64,000 nt of DNA. Source: Dipteris shenzhenensis. Taxonomy: Eukaryota > Polypodiophyta > Polypodiopsida > Gleicheniales. The DNA is taken from the NCBI GenBank assembly GCA_047967505.1, contig CM106540.1. One strand, given 5' to 3'. Each line of letters begins with the position of its first letter. Within the stretch, counting starts at the first letter, position 1. Below are positions 33,538 through 44,852 of the stretch, piece after piece. The notes below the pieces were generated by a model. The model saw only the letters and a list, made by a program, of their open reading frames with translations. It was not told where the DNA came from and made no database searches. Made by a program: the position numbers and the translations under genes.

Positions 33538-33690
33538 CAATTTACCGAGGCTTACAGCAATCGGACCACGGAAAATGTTTCTAGACAGATTCAAGTAGGT
33601 GATGCCAATTAAAGAACCTAAATAAGAAGGGATGTCGCCATCTACAAGATTCCCTAACAAATCTAGGGATGCCATGGTTCGAGAGATATA
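33538..33690 (-). pseudogene. Leucine-rich-repeat gene fragment
   Basis: The minus strand reads YISRTMASLDLLGNLVDGDI, PSYLGSLIGITYLNLSRNIF, RGPIAVSLGKL. This fits two plant-type LRR units (LxxLxLSxNxFxGPIPxSLGxL). It is a scrap of about 50 codons of a receptor-kinase-like or other LRR gene, without flanking exons or kinase. It overlaps the apparent start of the plus-strand gene at 33674, so it is probably a captured or inserted fragment. Confidence 0.7.
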
Positions 33691-35453
33691 CAAGTACTAT
33701 AAAAAATTGCCTTTTCCAAAATGGTGGATGTTTGATGAAGTGGTCACCCGAATGATTTAAAGTGAGGTTGCTATCTCGGCACTATTGTTTTTCTTGAAAT
33801 CTGATGATGAGTTAGCTGGCAAGTTAATTAATGTGGATAAGAAGAAAGCACTTAGCCTAGGTCAACTCCTTGATAGGACATGGGCTAGAAAGTGGTTGGC
33901 TTCAATGGATGCAGATGCCACACCAACAAAGGATCTAAGAGCTAAAATGCCAAAGATTGTTGAGACATAATATATGGACATCAAGAAAAAGGCCTTGCAA
34001 TCCACTGCCCAAGGTAGAGCAATTGGTGGGTTAGATGATGGTTCTCCATTCAACTTCTTCTATGATATCTTGCTATCAGAGAATGATACAAAATTTGCAC
34101 ACATCAATGGCATTGATACAAAGCATTTCATAACAATGAGCGGTCATGCTTGGGAGAAGCCATGTGTATTTTTCATAGATGAATTGCAAGACCTTGCAGT
34201 GTCACGGATAGTTGAACTTGTGCGGTTTATCATAGAAGGTCCTATGGCAAATAAGAAAAGATCAACGTTGGTCGTGTTCGTGATAGAATCACAAAGGAAT
34301 GCCTTGTATACGAGTTTGACATCTGTATTTGGGTATATACTTTCAAAAGTATACCATGGTATAGTCCTACGCAATCATATGACTGTCTTGGAAGGCATTG
34401 CCATTCAAGTCTTGCAACCTTTCTTGATGTGCTTCTTATCCAGGGGTGGTGGCAATCTAATCAAAATTCCTTTAAGGACTCTCGAGCTTCATTACTTTGA
34501 GGACAATAAGGTTAAACTTGATGCAGCAATGGTGGATTACAAAAAGCCGATGGATCCTGATGTGATACTAGAGATGACAAAGAATTTACTGAATGATGGG
34601 TGGGAAGTAGCATTGTATCGAATGGGTTTTGCTGTTGAGAAATTGCTATGCCAAGGTAGAAATGTAAATGTCATTGATACCCCCCATTAGATTGAGTTCT
34701 TTGACAGCTACACTACCTTCTTTGAAGAGGAAAATGTCAAAGAAGAGGGTAGTGAGGAAAATGTCGAAGACGAGGGTAGTGAGTCTAAGGGTGATGATTC
34801 TAGCTTAGGTGATGATGAGGATGAAAGCTCTGCATCCGATGACTTACGCCAAGAAGAAATCCACACAAAGAATAAGGGTGATCAATTGTCAACTAGAGTC
34901 AAGGAGGTTCCACTCATCATACGAGAAGGCTTGTGGCAGCAAGAAGTAGTAGTACAGCACGTCATAGGAAAAGGTAAGGCTAAAAAGGTGAAAGCACTTC
35001 TCTTGAAATTAAAAGTGAGGAAGGCACCTTTGATCTTGGGTGAAGGACATGCAAGTGGATCAAGCTTTGAAGCCTTACCCAAAGAAGGTATGGATGAGGA
35101 AAAGCATGACCAGGAGGAGTTACCAGGAGGCATAGATGGTTCTTCAACCATGACCTTACAGACTCCAGAGCAGCCTACTAGTCAGGAACCTAGTAGCCAA
35201 GACCCTACTCACCAAGAACTTGGACATGAGACTTTAGAGTAGCTTGCTAGTCAGGTGCTTGGAACTGAAGAGCAAACTACTGAGGACCTTGCTACTAAGA
35301 CTCCAATCTTAGAGCAGCCTATTAGTCAGGACCCTGGTAGTCAAGGGCACATTGAGGTCATTGGTACTATCTTAGAGCAGCCTATTAGTTAGGACCCTCG
35401 TAGTCAAGGGCCTAGCATTGAGAACATTGGTACTGAGGAACATGATGGCTGAT
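33674..35453 (+). pseudogene. Unknown protein gene of the transposon (half B)
   Basis: One reading frame runs about 1.78 kb without a frameshift, broken only by stop codons near 33759, 33968, 34688, 35240 and 35390, ending at a TGA near 35451. The first ~15 codons overlap the LRR scrap, so the true start may be near 33689 (YKYYKKLPFPKWWMFDEVV). The middle part (33974-34690) contains GGLDDGSPFNFFYDILLSEN and EKPCVFFIDELQDLAVSRIV and matches no family I know. It is followed by an acidic stretch (34735-34860) and a Q/P/S/T-rich repeat tail (EQPTSQEPSSQDPTHQE and variants). The stops in the repeat tail replace Gln in sibling units, so they look like C-to-T decay. It shares subterminal repeats and a terminus with half A. 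Confidence 0.5.
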
Positions 35454-35652
35454 GACTTTGTAATCACAAGTTTTGAACTTCTATGTAAAGCGAATATCTA
35501 ATAAAAAGTTAACTACTTTTTTGGTTTCTTTACTCTCATTATTGTGTATAAAGATTGTTTATGAGGTCCATTTTATACTTAATGGTGTATTTTAAACTTT
35601 ATGTCAATGTATTTTTATAGTTAAGGGTGTTTTTTAATACCAAGTGAAGTAT

Positions 35653-35815
35653 ATATGTACACCACTTACACATAAAAGGATCTATGCACACTACCTTTCT
35701 AAGGGGTTTATGTACACCACCTTTCTAAAAGAAATGGTCATAAAGGTGTGTGCACACCACTTATACATAAAGGTGTTTATTTACACCACCTTTCTAAGAA
35801 ATTGGTCATCTATTG
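35653..35815 (+). repeat. Subterminal palindromic repeats, transposon half B
   Basis: GGTGTGTGCACACCAC at 35745-35760 (a perfect GGTGTG/CACACC palindrome) and GGTGTTTATTTACACCAC at 35772-35789. Further ACACCAC words lie at 35658 and 35713. The layout matches half A (20889-21023) and lies about 240-400 bp inside the end at 36058. Confidence 0.65.
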
Positions 35816-35827
35816 ATGTTCTTAGGT

Positions 35828-36031
35828 GATAGTAACTCAATTCATAAGAAGTTATGAAGATGTTTATGTAGACCAACTCTGTAAGAGATTTGGTTATGCA
35901 TTGATGTTCTTAGTAATTAATCACCAAATCTTTTGTTTGGAGTTATCAAATCTTGTTCAAAAACAACATGACTAGTATATTCAAAAATTTTGGATTGTTT
36001 TTTAGTCCATTTCTCAAATTGGACTTTACAC
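35828..36031. other. Subterminal region of half B
   Basis: AT-rich. An inverted partial copy of the terminal motif (ATTCAAAAATTTTGGA) lies near 35979, and GGACTT near 36021 is the inverse of the AAGTCC at 36032. Confidence 0.5.
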
Positions 36032-36058
36032 AAGTCCAAAAATTTTGAATAGTGTGTT
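36032..36058 (+). repeat. 27-bp terminal repeat, transposon end B
   Basis: Identical over all 27 bases to 21351-21377. Outside it lie AGTT and then Helentron sequence on the opposite strand. Confidence 0.85.
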
Positions 36059-36062
36059 AGTT
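36059..36062 (-). repeat. 4-bp target-site duplication (AACT on minus strand), end B
   Basis: AGTT on the plus strand, the reverse complement of AACT at 21378-21381. Confidence 0.75.
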
Positions 36063-37580
36063 GACTGGTTCACAAAATAAACGGTTTTCCAAGATCCATG
36101 CTTTATCAGTTTCTCATTATCATCTCTTTGTGAAAGGATAGTACTACAATTTTTGTTCACATAAGTATTTATCTGGGTCCTTGAACCTATTGAACTTAAC
36201 AAATCTCAATATCTTTGGCTTACTTCCTTTCTTTGAGTTGTTATTGTTATGGTTGTATTTAGACGCAAATGTAGCAAGGCAAACATTGTCCAGTTGTTGC
36301 CTTTTTATGTATTTGTCAATTATGGTACCTCATGAAATATTAGTGCAGTCATTATCTAGTTGAAGACATTTTTCCTTGTGCTTAAAGATAAATGATACTT
36401 TTTTTTTTCTAATTTGTGTTGATGAATTGAAACTCTCTAGTCGAGGTGTGATGTATGCAAGCTTTCAAAGTGCCTATATCCTATACCTTATTTTAGAATT
36501 TCTTCTATGTTTGTATTGTTTTTAGCATCTTTTGTACACAAAGATTTATTTTGCATCATCCCTGTTCTTAAGCGAACCCATATAGATTGCATTACTTGGT
36601 CAAATCAATACTTTAATTGATTTGAAAAATGAATTATAAATATTGTGAGCAAATTTCAAAGACTCATGCATTAGTTCCCATTTAACTATGTCTAAATATG
36701 TTAGTCTAGTATTCCTAATTGACCTTGGATATCCAAAGTAGAGAGTGGGGAAATTTAATTCTTCACTATGCTTGTCTTTGAAAACTCATAGGGGATTCTG
36801 ATTTTCCAAAGGAGCAACGTAAGTTACTTCTTTTTCAAAATTGTTGACTTGTTCTGCACTTGTTAAATTGTGTTTATTTCAATATCGTCATCTTCCTCTG
36901 ACTCATTGTTATTTTCATTGTCTTCTATAAAACTTTCACTTTCTTCAAACTTGTTTTGTAGCATGTGCTCGTACCATTGATTGTTTATAGGAGCGTTGTT
37001 GGCCCTATATAATGGTGTTTTGATGAGAGAATTTAAAGCTTTCATGATAGTCTAGGGGCACACTTTTCCAATTGGATAGGCTGATTTGTACTCCATTTTC
37101 TTCTTAATTCCAATAACTATTGAGTTCTCTTCATCTATGAAATGTGGCAAGACATGTTGGATTTCGTAAGTGTCTACCATTACATTCACAATGCTTCTAA
37201 TCACACCGAGTTGTCTATCGAACCCCAACTCTCTTATTTGTGTCAATGCTAGCCTGGGGGCAGCCAAACGTTCCTTAATGTCATTAAAAACATCAACAAA
37301 AGGAATGATTGAGTTCAATGAAATTTGTGATGGTGTAAAGTACTTAGGCAAGATATTTTGTTTAATTTGTTTTTAACAGTCATGGCATATTCTTAACTCT
37401 TCTAGTGTAAATTTGTTCGTATAATTTCCTCTTCTTCTTGTCACCCATTGGTATATCTCCTCTGTTTCATATATGCTTTATTTTTTTAAAACCATTCTCT
37501 CGCATGAGATGCAATCAAATGAAGGCGTGTCTTGTAATTCTTTTAAGTATACTTTCCCTCTCTGAACCTTGGAACTCCTA
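36063..37580 (-). pseudogene. Helentron 1, N-terminal half, Rep core deleted
   Basis: On the minus strand from about 37560: a zinc-finger pair (FDCISCERMV, later RICHDC), then LALTQIRELGFDRQLGVIRS, NVMVDTYEIQHVLPHF and SLIKTPLYRANNAP. NFEKEVTYVAPLENQNPL, EELNFPTLYFGYP and DIVKWELMHE follow, as in Helitron N-terminal domains. The HUH and tyrosine core is missing. Sequence resumes with LDNVCLATFASKYN, KPKILRFVKF and DPDKYLCEQKL, the segment just before the helicase, and ends at SWKTVYFVNQS against the terminal repeat. The next expected residues begin at 21379. Stops and one frameshift are present. Confidence 0.8.
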
Positions 37581-38586
37581 GTTAGCTGTCTCAACGTTAT
37601 CCCCCTTCTAAACCATGCAACCCCTTTCTAAACCCTTGAACTCCCATGCAGGTGAGAGCCTCCGCCCATTGTTGTGATACAGGCCTCTTTCTCACTAATG
37701 TGAATACGAGAGCTGCTTTCCATGATTCAAGCTACATTTCTCACCGGATTACGACCTGAGGACCTATGCTACACTTGTGAATACCTATGCTACAACGAGC
37801 AATGACACAACTATATGTGACCAACACCCTCAGAATTTGGACTTGGGAGAGATAGTGATAACATTTTGGCACCACTACCGGGGAGGTTTGCACCTAAAGC
37901 CAAAGAAGAGCACGTGTTTGCATGTGTGAAAAAGGACCCCCTTCAAAAAACCATTCAAGACACATCCCTCAAGGCAGAGGAGTGAAAAAAAGCTTTCGAT
38001 TGGTGCAAAAGGATGAGATTTACATCCTAAATGATGTTGACTTACATAAGCACATTAATACACTAATCACAAAAAATTAACCCTTAAACCCTTCACATCC
38101 CATAAAAGGAAACCCCACCCCTCACAAACCACTTTCATCTCTCTTCCATCTCCAAATTCCATCAAGCCTCCATATTTTCCATCTACCTCCATTTTCCATC
38201 CTCCACATGTGTTCACAATCTCCACCACCATCACCACCACCACTTGTCCTGTCAACCTCCCTCCTCTACCACCACCCCTTTTTTTGTCCAACGTTCCCCT
38301 CCACTATCACTTCCATCATCCATTCCCTCCACCTCCCACTTACCATCTCCATCCCCTCCACCTTTTTCTGTCAAGCTCCCCCTCCCATCATCTCCCTCTC
38401 CACCACCTCTCCTTTTTTCGTCCATCCTCCACTCTGCCATCACTTTACATCGTTGAAAGAGAAACATAGTGACACACCTCCTCTACGTAGTGGGCATTGT
38501 AGTGTAGGACCTATTGTCCCTTTGTTAGAAAATTTCATTTGGGGGGGGGGAACACATTGTCTACACTCACAATTGATATCTTATAG
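37581..38586. other. Upstream region of Helentron 2, pyrimidine-rich
   Basis: No gene supported. 38205-38455 is rich in CCACCA, CCTCC and CTTTTT (open frames there are compositional). A run of ten G lies at 38537-38546. Earlier exons of the RPA-like gene may lie here but were not found. Confidence 0.4.
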
Positions 38587-39505
38587 GAATTCATAGGCCA
38601 TCGCTTTGCACTGGAGTGCAAGATACTAGCTAAATATGGAACTTTTTGTGCACACAATCCCAACTACCCTGTTTGCATTCGTGCAGACGTAACCCATTGG
38701 CGCCTTTGTGACACAATAACCTTAGTTGTGCCACATGCATTTGTTGACCAATACAAAGACTACTTGGAGGTGGATTCATTCTATCGCATTGAGGGTGCCA
38801 TGGTTGTTCCAAAGGCCATTGGAGAGGGTGGGATGGCAAGTTATTCACTACATGTTAATGCCACAATTGCCGTGATATGTGGGGAGCCCTTTGATGGTAC
38901 TATCTCATTCTTGCCTGAGACAACGATTGCATTATACTTTCCTTGGGCGTCCTCCACCATTAAGTCAGGCCTAGGCAACATATCCACTGTAGCTAGCACT
39001 ATCGCTTTTGTCGTGATCAAAGTGGATTCAAAGGGCAGTTTGAATGATCAAGTAATCATCGTGGACGGGCCACGCAATGAAGATCAGGCTGTGGTGAGTA
39101 TATCTCAACATTGTGCTTCAATTCTAACATTCAAGTTATTGCACTAAAGTAACACTAACCCTTTGAATAGTTAACATTTGTGAATGACCAGCGCAAGAAC
39201 GTTCAAGCACAACTGATTCAAGAATTCAATGAGAATGGGATAGTCATGCACACTCTTAAGAATGTGTCTTATATGCATGCGCGTGACTCATTGTGCGTCG
39301 TCGACTTCACTATCCTTGGTGATGTTCCTGAGGGTACACATAGGGAAGAGCTAAAGCAAGTCTTTATCAATCAAGTCTCAGATTTGGGATATGGGAGAAA
39401 AGTAAGTCCTTGAATAGCATTGTTTCATTTTAAGATGCTCATTTATGCGAGACTAAGCCAACTTTACCTTTTGGGCAGGTTAGTCAAGGCATGATTCTCC
39501 TTTGA
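38587..39505 (+). CDS. RPA-like OB-fold protein, Helentron-associated (5' end unresolved)
   Basis: Three exons with good splice sites: 38587-39093 (after ATCTTATAG; donor GTG/GTGAGT), 39192-39401 (after GACCAG; donor AAA/GTAAGT) and 39479-39505 (after GGGCAG), ending in TGA. Introns are 98 and 77 bp, both phase 0. Exon 1 contains VCIRADVTHWRLCDTITLVV, FVDQYKDYLEVDSFYRIEGA and YSLHVNATIAVICGEPF, the pattern of an RPA70-type single-strand DNA-binding OB fold (partner motif, VxxxYRIxxA...Y.L..N). Helitrons of plants are known to carry RPA1-like genes next to RepHel, and this one sits directly upstream of RepHel on the same strand. A stop precedes 38587, so at least one upstream exon is missing from my model. 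No internal stop is seen in the three exons. Confidence 0.6.
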
Positions 39506-39900
39506 CTCTGTGTAACGCTCCAAAGAAGCCGCAACACACTTGCTTTAAAAAAACCTCCAAACACTCTTACTATTAAAACAAAGGATGAGCTTCACATTGC
39601 ACCACGAACAACAACTCTTAAATGAAGCGCTGTTGCAATCTCAAATTAGAACATCCACAATAACATAAATAACTGAAAAATAGCAACATGCATTTAACAA
39701 CTCATTTGGAGGGATTTGACCTTGCAAAATTGAAAGCATTCAAAGACACTAACCAAGCCAACACATCACATGCTTGCTGATGCTCCTTCCTTTGCAAGAC
39801 TACACCAGCCTAGCTACAAAACTATGTGAGATGTTGGCTGCTGCAGTGGCAAGAAGCACATCTACATTCTCCTCTTTGGAAGGGTCATGGAAGATCTGAC
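39506..39900. other. Spacer between RPA-like gene and RepHel
   Basis: About 400 bp, AT-rich, no gene seen. It may hold a terminator for the first gene and a promoter for the second. Confidence 0.4.
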
Positions 39901-39929
39901 ACCTGAGGAAATAACACGACAGCATGTGT

Positions 39930-42900
39930 TGGCGTTGTTGCGCACATCTGCATCATCCAGACTTCTGGTGTTCGAAGTTCTTCCACACTTTTTGCAGTCG
40001 TTCGACAAAAGCGTCTTCAAAGTGCTTGTATACGATGGGCAGACTTTGCGAACAATTTGCACTATCGCTACCACTTGCTAATAAACGAAAGCGAAGCGCC
40101 ACCAACAATATACCCACTGCATCGGCCTGCAAGGAGGAATGCATACGCGACATGGAGCGAAGAGGATGAAAGGGTTCTACGTGCCGTGATGGAGTGCAAT
40201 CCAAATTTTTCGGTGCGACAGATTGCGGAGGCTTATAGATTAAGTCAACCCAACAGTAAATACTCTTTGCGAGGAATTACGATGAAAACGTATAGAATTA
40301 TAAAATAGCAACATCATCGTGGGTCTACGGTTGGGGCAAATTCCACTGAGCACACTATTGAATTTCGCAACACGGCAAACGTTGCTGACGGCCAATCAAA
40401 CGTTCTATCAATAAATCATAAAAGGAAAAGACGCCAAAGTGAATGCATTGCACAAGAAGCGCATGAACATAGGATAAAAGATTCACCAAAGCACGCTTGC
40501 ATTTGTTGTGGGACCCTAACATTCAAGTGCAAGCTAAAGTCATTGACTAGAACGACGAGAGGCTTCCAACAACAATGTTCTATAATCCCATAGACATTTG
40601 ACTCGCACGAACGAACTCTGTGTAGCCCATGTATAAAGCAAATCAACAAGCAAAAGTTGCCTCTACTGTCAAGCAAGAACATGATTATGTCAAAGCAAAC
40701 AATGCATACATCACTCCTAAACAATGTGGAAGTAGTTGTCTCAATTAGAATACCTTTTTCACAAATAAGGGAGCTCTCATATGATGGCCAATTCGGAACG
40801 TGAGGCAGCATCGTCAATGTTTTCGCAGACATAGATAGAGCTCAGTTATACTACCACGTTTCATAGACGATGCGGTTACTATCGCCATTTCAATAAAGAG
40901 AAAGTTGGAGTACGCAGACAACTACATAAGCGGTACCATCATGCCTACCTTGACAATGAGTGCTTTGAAGGAACTTTTGCGGTCCCCGCTATACAAGGAA
41001 GCAAACGTGCAGCTCAACAACATGTGGATTGAGCAAATCGCCTCCCTTCAAAGTGCACTAAGAGATGCACTGCACGATCCTACATTGCAACCAGACGAAG
41101 TCATTGACGAGAAAAATGAAACAAACACTTTTGTACATGGCATCTACACGGCACAGCAAGTTGTAGACTATGAAGACAAAACAATATGTGTTGCGCCTTC
41201 TGAGGTATTCTTGCCACTTAGCATATTCATTGACAAGAACTGCCAGGAATTGGCATTTCCAACTCTATTTTACGGTTATCCTTGACAACACAAAACACCA
41301 CAAAACATTTTGTTCCAAAAAATAGTGAAATGGGAACTGCTAAACAAAGATAGGAGGTTCACAATGTCTATCAAGGATTTGTTCTTCAAGACTATGAAAG
41401 TGATGGTGTGGCAAGTTACATCATCATCTTGGGTTCGAATGCATAAGGGAAAATTAACAGGACAACAACTAATCGCCAGAGAAGGTGTCGCTTACATAAA
41501 CATTGACAGGATACTACAATCTAACATGGGGTACAGAGACTTCAACTGCATGCGAATGTCAATGGACTATAAGAACAAACTAAAGAAAAATGTGTTTGCT
41601 ATGCTATGTCAACTAGGCCCACCAATGTTCTTCATAACACTATCTTATGTAGAAAAACTTTGGGAACCACTTGTTCAATGTTTGGAAGACTTGGAGCAAC
41701 CTTCAACTCTCCCACAAGCCAATACAGTAAAGGTGCATCTACGTGAACTCATTCACTTAGAGCCTGTCACAACAGCACATTACTATGTTCACAAATTTAA
41801 GGCGTTGAAAACTCTTCTGCAAAATGATTCATCTATTATTGGATGAGTGTAGGTCTACTTCTTTGTCATGGAATTCGGAAATAAAGGAAGCCAGCATGAC
41901 CATGGGCTTATATGGGTTGCACATGCACCTTCTTCTGAGAGTGCAAGTAAAGATGACATTATAACCTTCATTGATCAATACATATCAACAGATATCTGAT
42001 TATTTGATGTACAACAAAAGGAGATACAAATGCACAGCCATAGAAAAACATGCAACAAAAGAAGCAAATGCTGTAGGTTTTGGTTTCCAAGAGCACCTAT
42101 GCAAACAATAAGAATATTGGAATCACTTCCTATGATGTCAACCACCGGGTCCATTCACGCAACACAAAGCTCATTTACAACACATTGGAGCAAGTGAACA
42201 TAATGTCAATGGACTTTATAACATTCCTTGACTATGTTGGACTAAACCACGATACATACATTTTTGCTCTCATGTCAAAAATAGCGAACCAATTGTTTTT
42301 TAAAGAGGGAACCAAAAGACATATACACAAATAACTTTAACCCGACACTGTCAAAATTATGGGGAGTGAATATTGACATACAGTTTATTCAGAACCCACA
42401 TGGAGCATCATCATATTGCACATCATACATTGCTAAGGAATACAAAGCCACAACTAACACTGTGAAAGTTGCACTGCATGAAGCAATTAAAAACAAAGCG
42501 GACATGAATGAGCATGTACGAAAAGTTAAGAATGCAATACTTAACACGCAACACATTAGCCCACAACAAGCAGTATACTTGACGCTTTCTTTACCCCTGA
42601 CAAGTAGTTCAAGAGAGTTTGTATATTAACATAAGTCTAGCAGAAGAACACACACTACTTCTAAAAAGATGTTCTCAACTAGAAAGGCTCGACTCCAACA
42701 GCAATCAAATATTTTTCGATGACATTATCACAAAGTACCAAAGAAGACCTCAACAATCACATATCATTTGCCTTGCTGAATATGTAGCCACATTCAACAT
42801 ATTGAAGCAGCAAAAGCAAAAAAGAAAAAGACAAAAGGTCATACCCCTTCCCTCCGCATCTCTCCCTCCCTCCCCCATCGCCCCCCTCTCCACCTCCGTA

Positions 42901-43010
42901 GCAGGTTCCACAGCTTCCCTCCCCTCCCCTGCTTCGACACCCCTACCAGTAGGCAAGGGTAAGACAACATCCCCTTCTGCTTCCTCGTTGCAACATTAGG
43001 TCCATTCGGG
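39930..43010 (+). pseudogene. Helentron 2 RepHel, N-terminal and Rep part
   Basis: From about 40000 one frame reads FAVVRQKRLQSACIRWADFA then YATWSEEDERVLRAVMECNP and FSVRQIAEAY, a possible Myb/SANT or HTH module at the N-terminus. A zinc finger follows (HACICCGTLTFKCK; LCSPCIKQINKQKL), then RIPFSQIRELSYDGQFGT with stops at 40306, about 40590 and 40801. A frameshift leads to SALKELLRSPLYKEANVQLN (40957) and FQKIVKWELL (41311). The HUH motif is QHDHGLIWV (about 41894-41920), with both His kept. HSHRKTCNKRSKCCRFWFP (42033-42089) and the two-tyrosine motif SYCTSYIAKEYK (about 42411-42446) follow. A Pro/Ser-rich insert lies at 42840-42999. Broken, but with most Rep motifs still readable. Confidence 0.85.
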
Positions 43011-44016
43011 TAGGGGCTGTACATGCCATTCGAAGGAAACGAAGGCTCATTAAACAACCACAACATGCCTAGGCACGACATATACGTTGCAAACAAAGAT
43101 ACCATCGACACGAGTAAAAATGACTTCAACAAGGTGATCATATCACAACATGAGCACTGAGCAGTCATCCCAGAAAGCAGCACATCATCAAACGACACAA
43201 GCAACCAAAAAATGCATGAGCAATATGACATTGCACTCGACATGCCATAGGCCACGAAGCGCACAACCCGACTAACACAAACAATGAAGACATATGAGAG
43301 AATGCCAAACGAAGAGTACCGTCAATAGTTTAGAAAGCTTAACAATGAGCAAAGATGCATAATCGATGACATCATGAGCAAAAAAAGAAAGAACAACGCA
43401 GAGAAGGTACACCTATTCTTGTCAGGCAACGTTGGAATAGGGAAGATGTTCACATTGTTGCTTCTTGTGCAAGCGGCACTACGATCACAACCAAACAACA
43501 GACAATAACAAATAAAGGGCACTACTGCTAGTCTACACAAGGAGAGCAACCTTTCACATTAGAGGGTACACCATACATTCTGCATTGCATTTGCCACTAC
43601 TTACAACAGCATACATAGCATTGGGAGTAAAGAAACTACAAGACCTTTCAATTCAATTTAATAGGCTAGAACTGCTTGTGATCGATGAAATTTCACTTGT
43701 CGGCCAAAACACTTTCGCAGCAACCGATATGCGGATGCGTGAAATAAAGCATTATTACTCTGAAACATTCGGTGGAGTTGATGTTATCGTATGCGGAGAC
43801 CTAATTCCAGCAAGTCCTACAAAGGACAGTTGGATCTTCTCAGATAAGTGTGAACAAATATCATTTACAAGCCAAATTTGGCGAGAAAACTTTCAATACT
43901 ATGAGTTAACAAAACCAATGAGGCAAGACAATATACAATACTTGCAACTTCTAAACAAAATTAGAGTGGGTGTACAGTCGCAAGACGACTTAAACATTTT
44001 GAACACAAAGTATGTA

Positions 44017-44021
44017 CAACT
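44017..44021 (+). repeat. TR-GAG target-site duplication, left
   Basis: CAACT, matched by 45791-45795. Confidence 0.95.
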
Positions 44022-44319
44022 TGTTGAGATATCAAGCTCTACCCCCGATATATCTCCTGGATGACTATCATTTATGTCACCGCCTATGTTAGTTGTACTC
44101 GTGGTGTAGTTAGACTACCACGTATGTTTTTGATTTGGGTTCACATATGAACCACGTATTCTAGGTTTTGACATATAGGGTATTTCCCTCTTCTATTGTA
44201 TTGTTGTTGTGTGCAAAAGTGAAGAAAGGCTTCACCCTCCAACCTTGTGTCCTCTCTCTTTTGAGTGTTGTGAAGAAAGTTGAACTTGAGTCTCCTATCT
44301 CTCTCCCTTATTCTTTACA
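44022..44319 (+). repeat. TR-GAG 5' LTR
   Basis: 298 bp, TG...CA. Compared with the 3' LTR I see G/A differences in CAC(G/A)TATG and TTG(A/G)TTTGG. Confidence 0.95.
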
Positions 44320-44332
44320 TGGTATCAGAGCC
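44320..44332 (+). other. Primer-binding site (initiator Met-tRNA)
   Basis: TGGTATCAGAGCC directly after the 5' LTR, as in most copia elements. Confidence 0.95.
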
Positions 44333-44852
44333 TTGTTCGTGGTAAGGAGCTCAAGAAAGCTAGCCAAGTTTGTGGTGTCCTGGTAAGAGGACCAGCGTAG
44401 CTTTCCTATTTCGAGTTTGGGAGCAAATCTCTGCAGGTAGCACAGCCAGAAGTGCAGGAGTGCACTGCTTCAGATTGAGAGGCCCTTCGCGATTGAGACT
44501 TTATTTTTCTGATTTGAGGCCGTTTCGGGGCCCGTTTTGAAGGCGGAAGTTCTTCGCAGGCACTCAGAAAAAGGCCCTGTTTTTGCTGTGCGACCACCGC
44601 GCGGCTAGTCGGTGGAAAGGTGCCACAGAAATTGCATCGTATGCCTATGTGCAGAGATATTGGGAGTTGCAGATTCATGCCTGTTGCCTGTTGATGCAAA
44701 ATCGTCACGAGGAAGTGACTGTGTGGTGAAATACCACTTTCGTCAGTGTTGCAGATCTGCCCCTGTGAGGCTCTTTGCAGAAGTTTTGCTATTTGCCCTT
44801 CTGAGGCATTTGCTGTGTTTACAGGTTGCTGTTGCATTTCGTGATTTGTAAA

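Noticed and set aside
33759-35392. Stop codons repaired by U-to-C RNA editing
   Set aside because: Such editing in ferns is known for organelle transcripts; this is nuclear DNA and the pattern is better explained by decay.
38205-38596. Pro/Ser/His-rich ORF of 129 codons
   Set aside because: Pyrimidine-rich low-complexity DNA, open in three frames; not supported as an upstream exon of the RPA-like gene.
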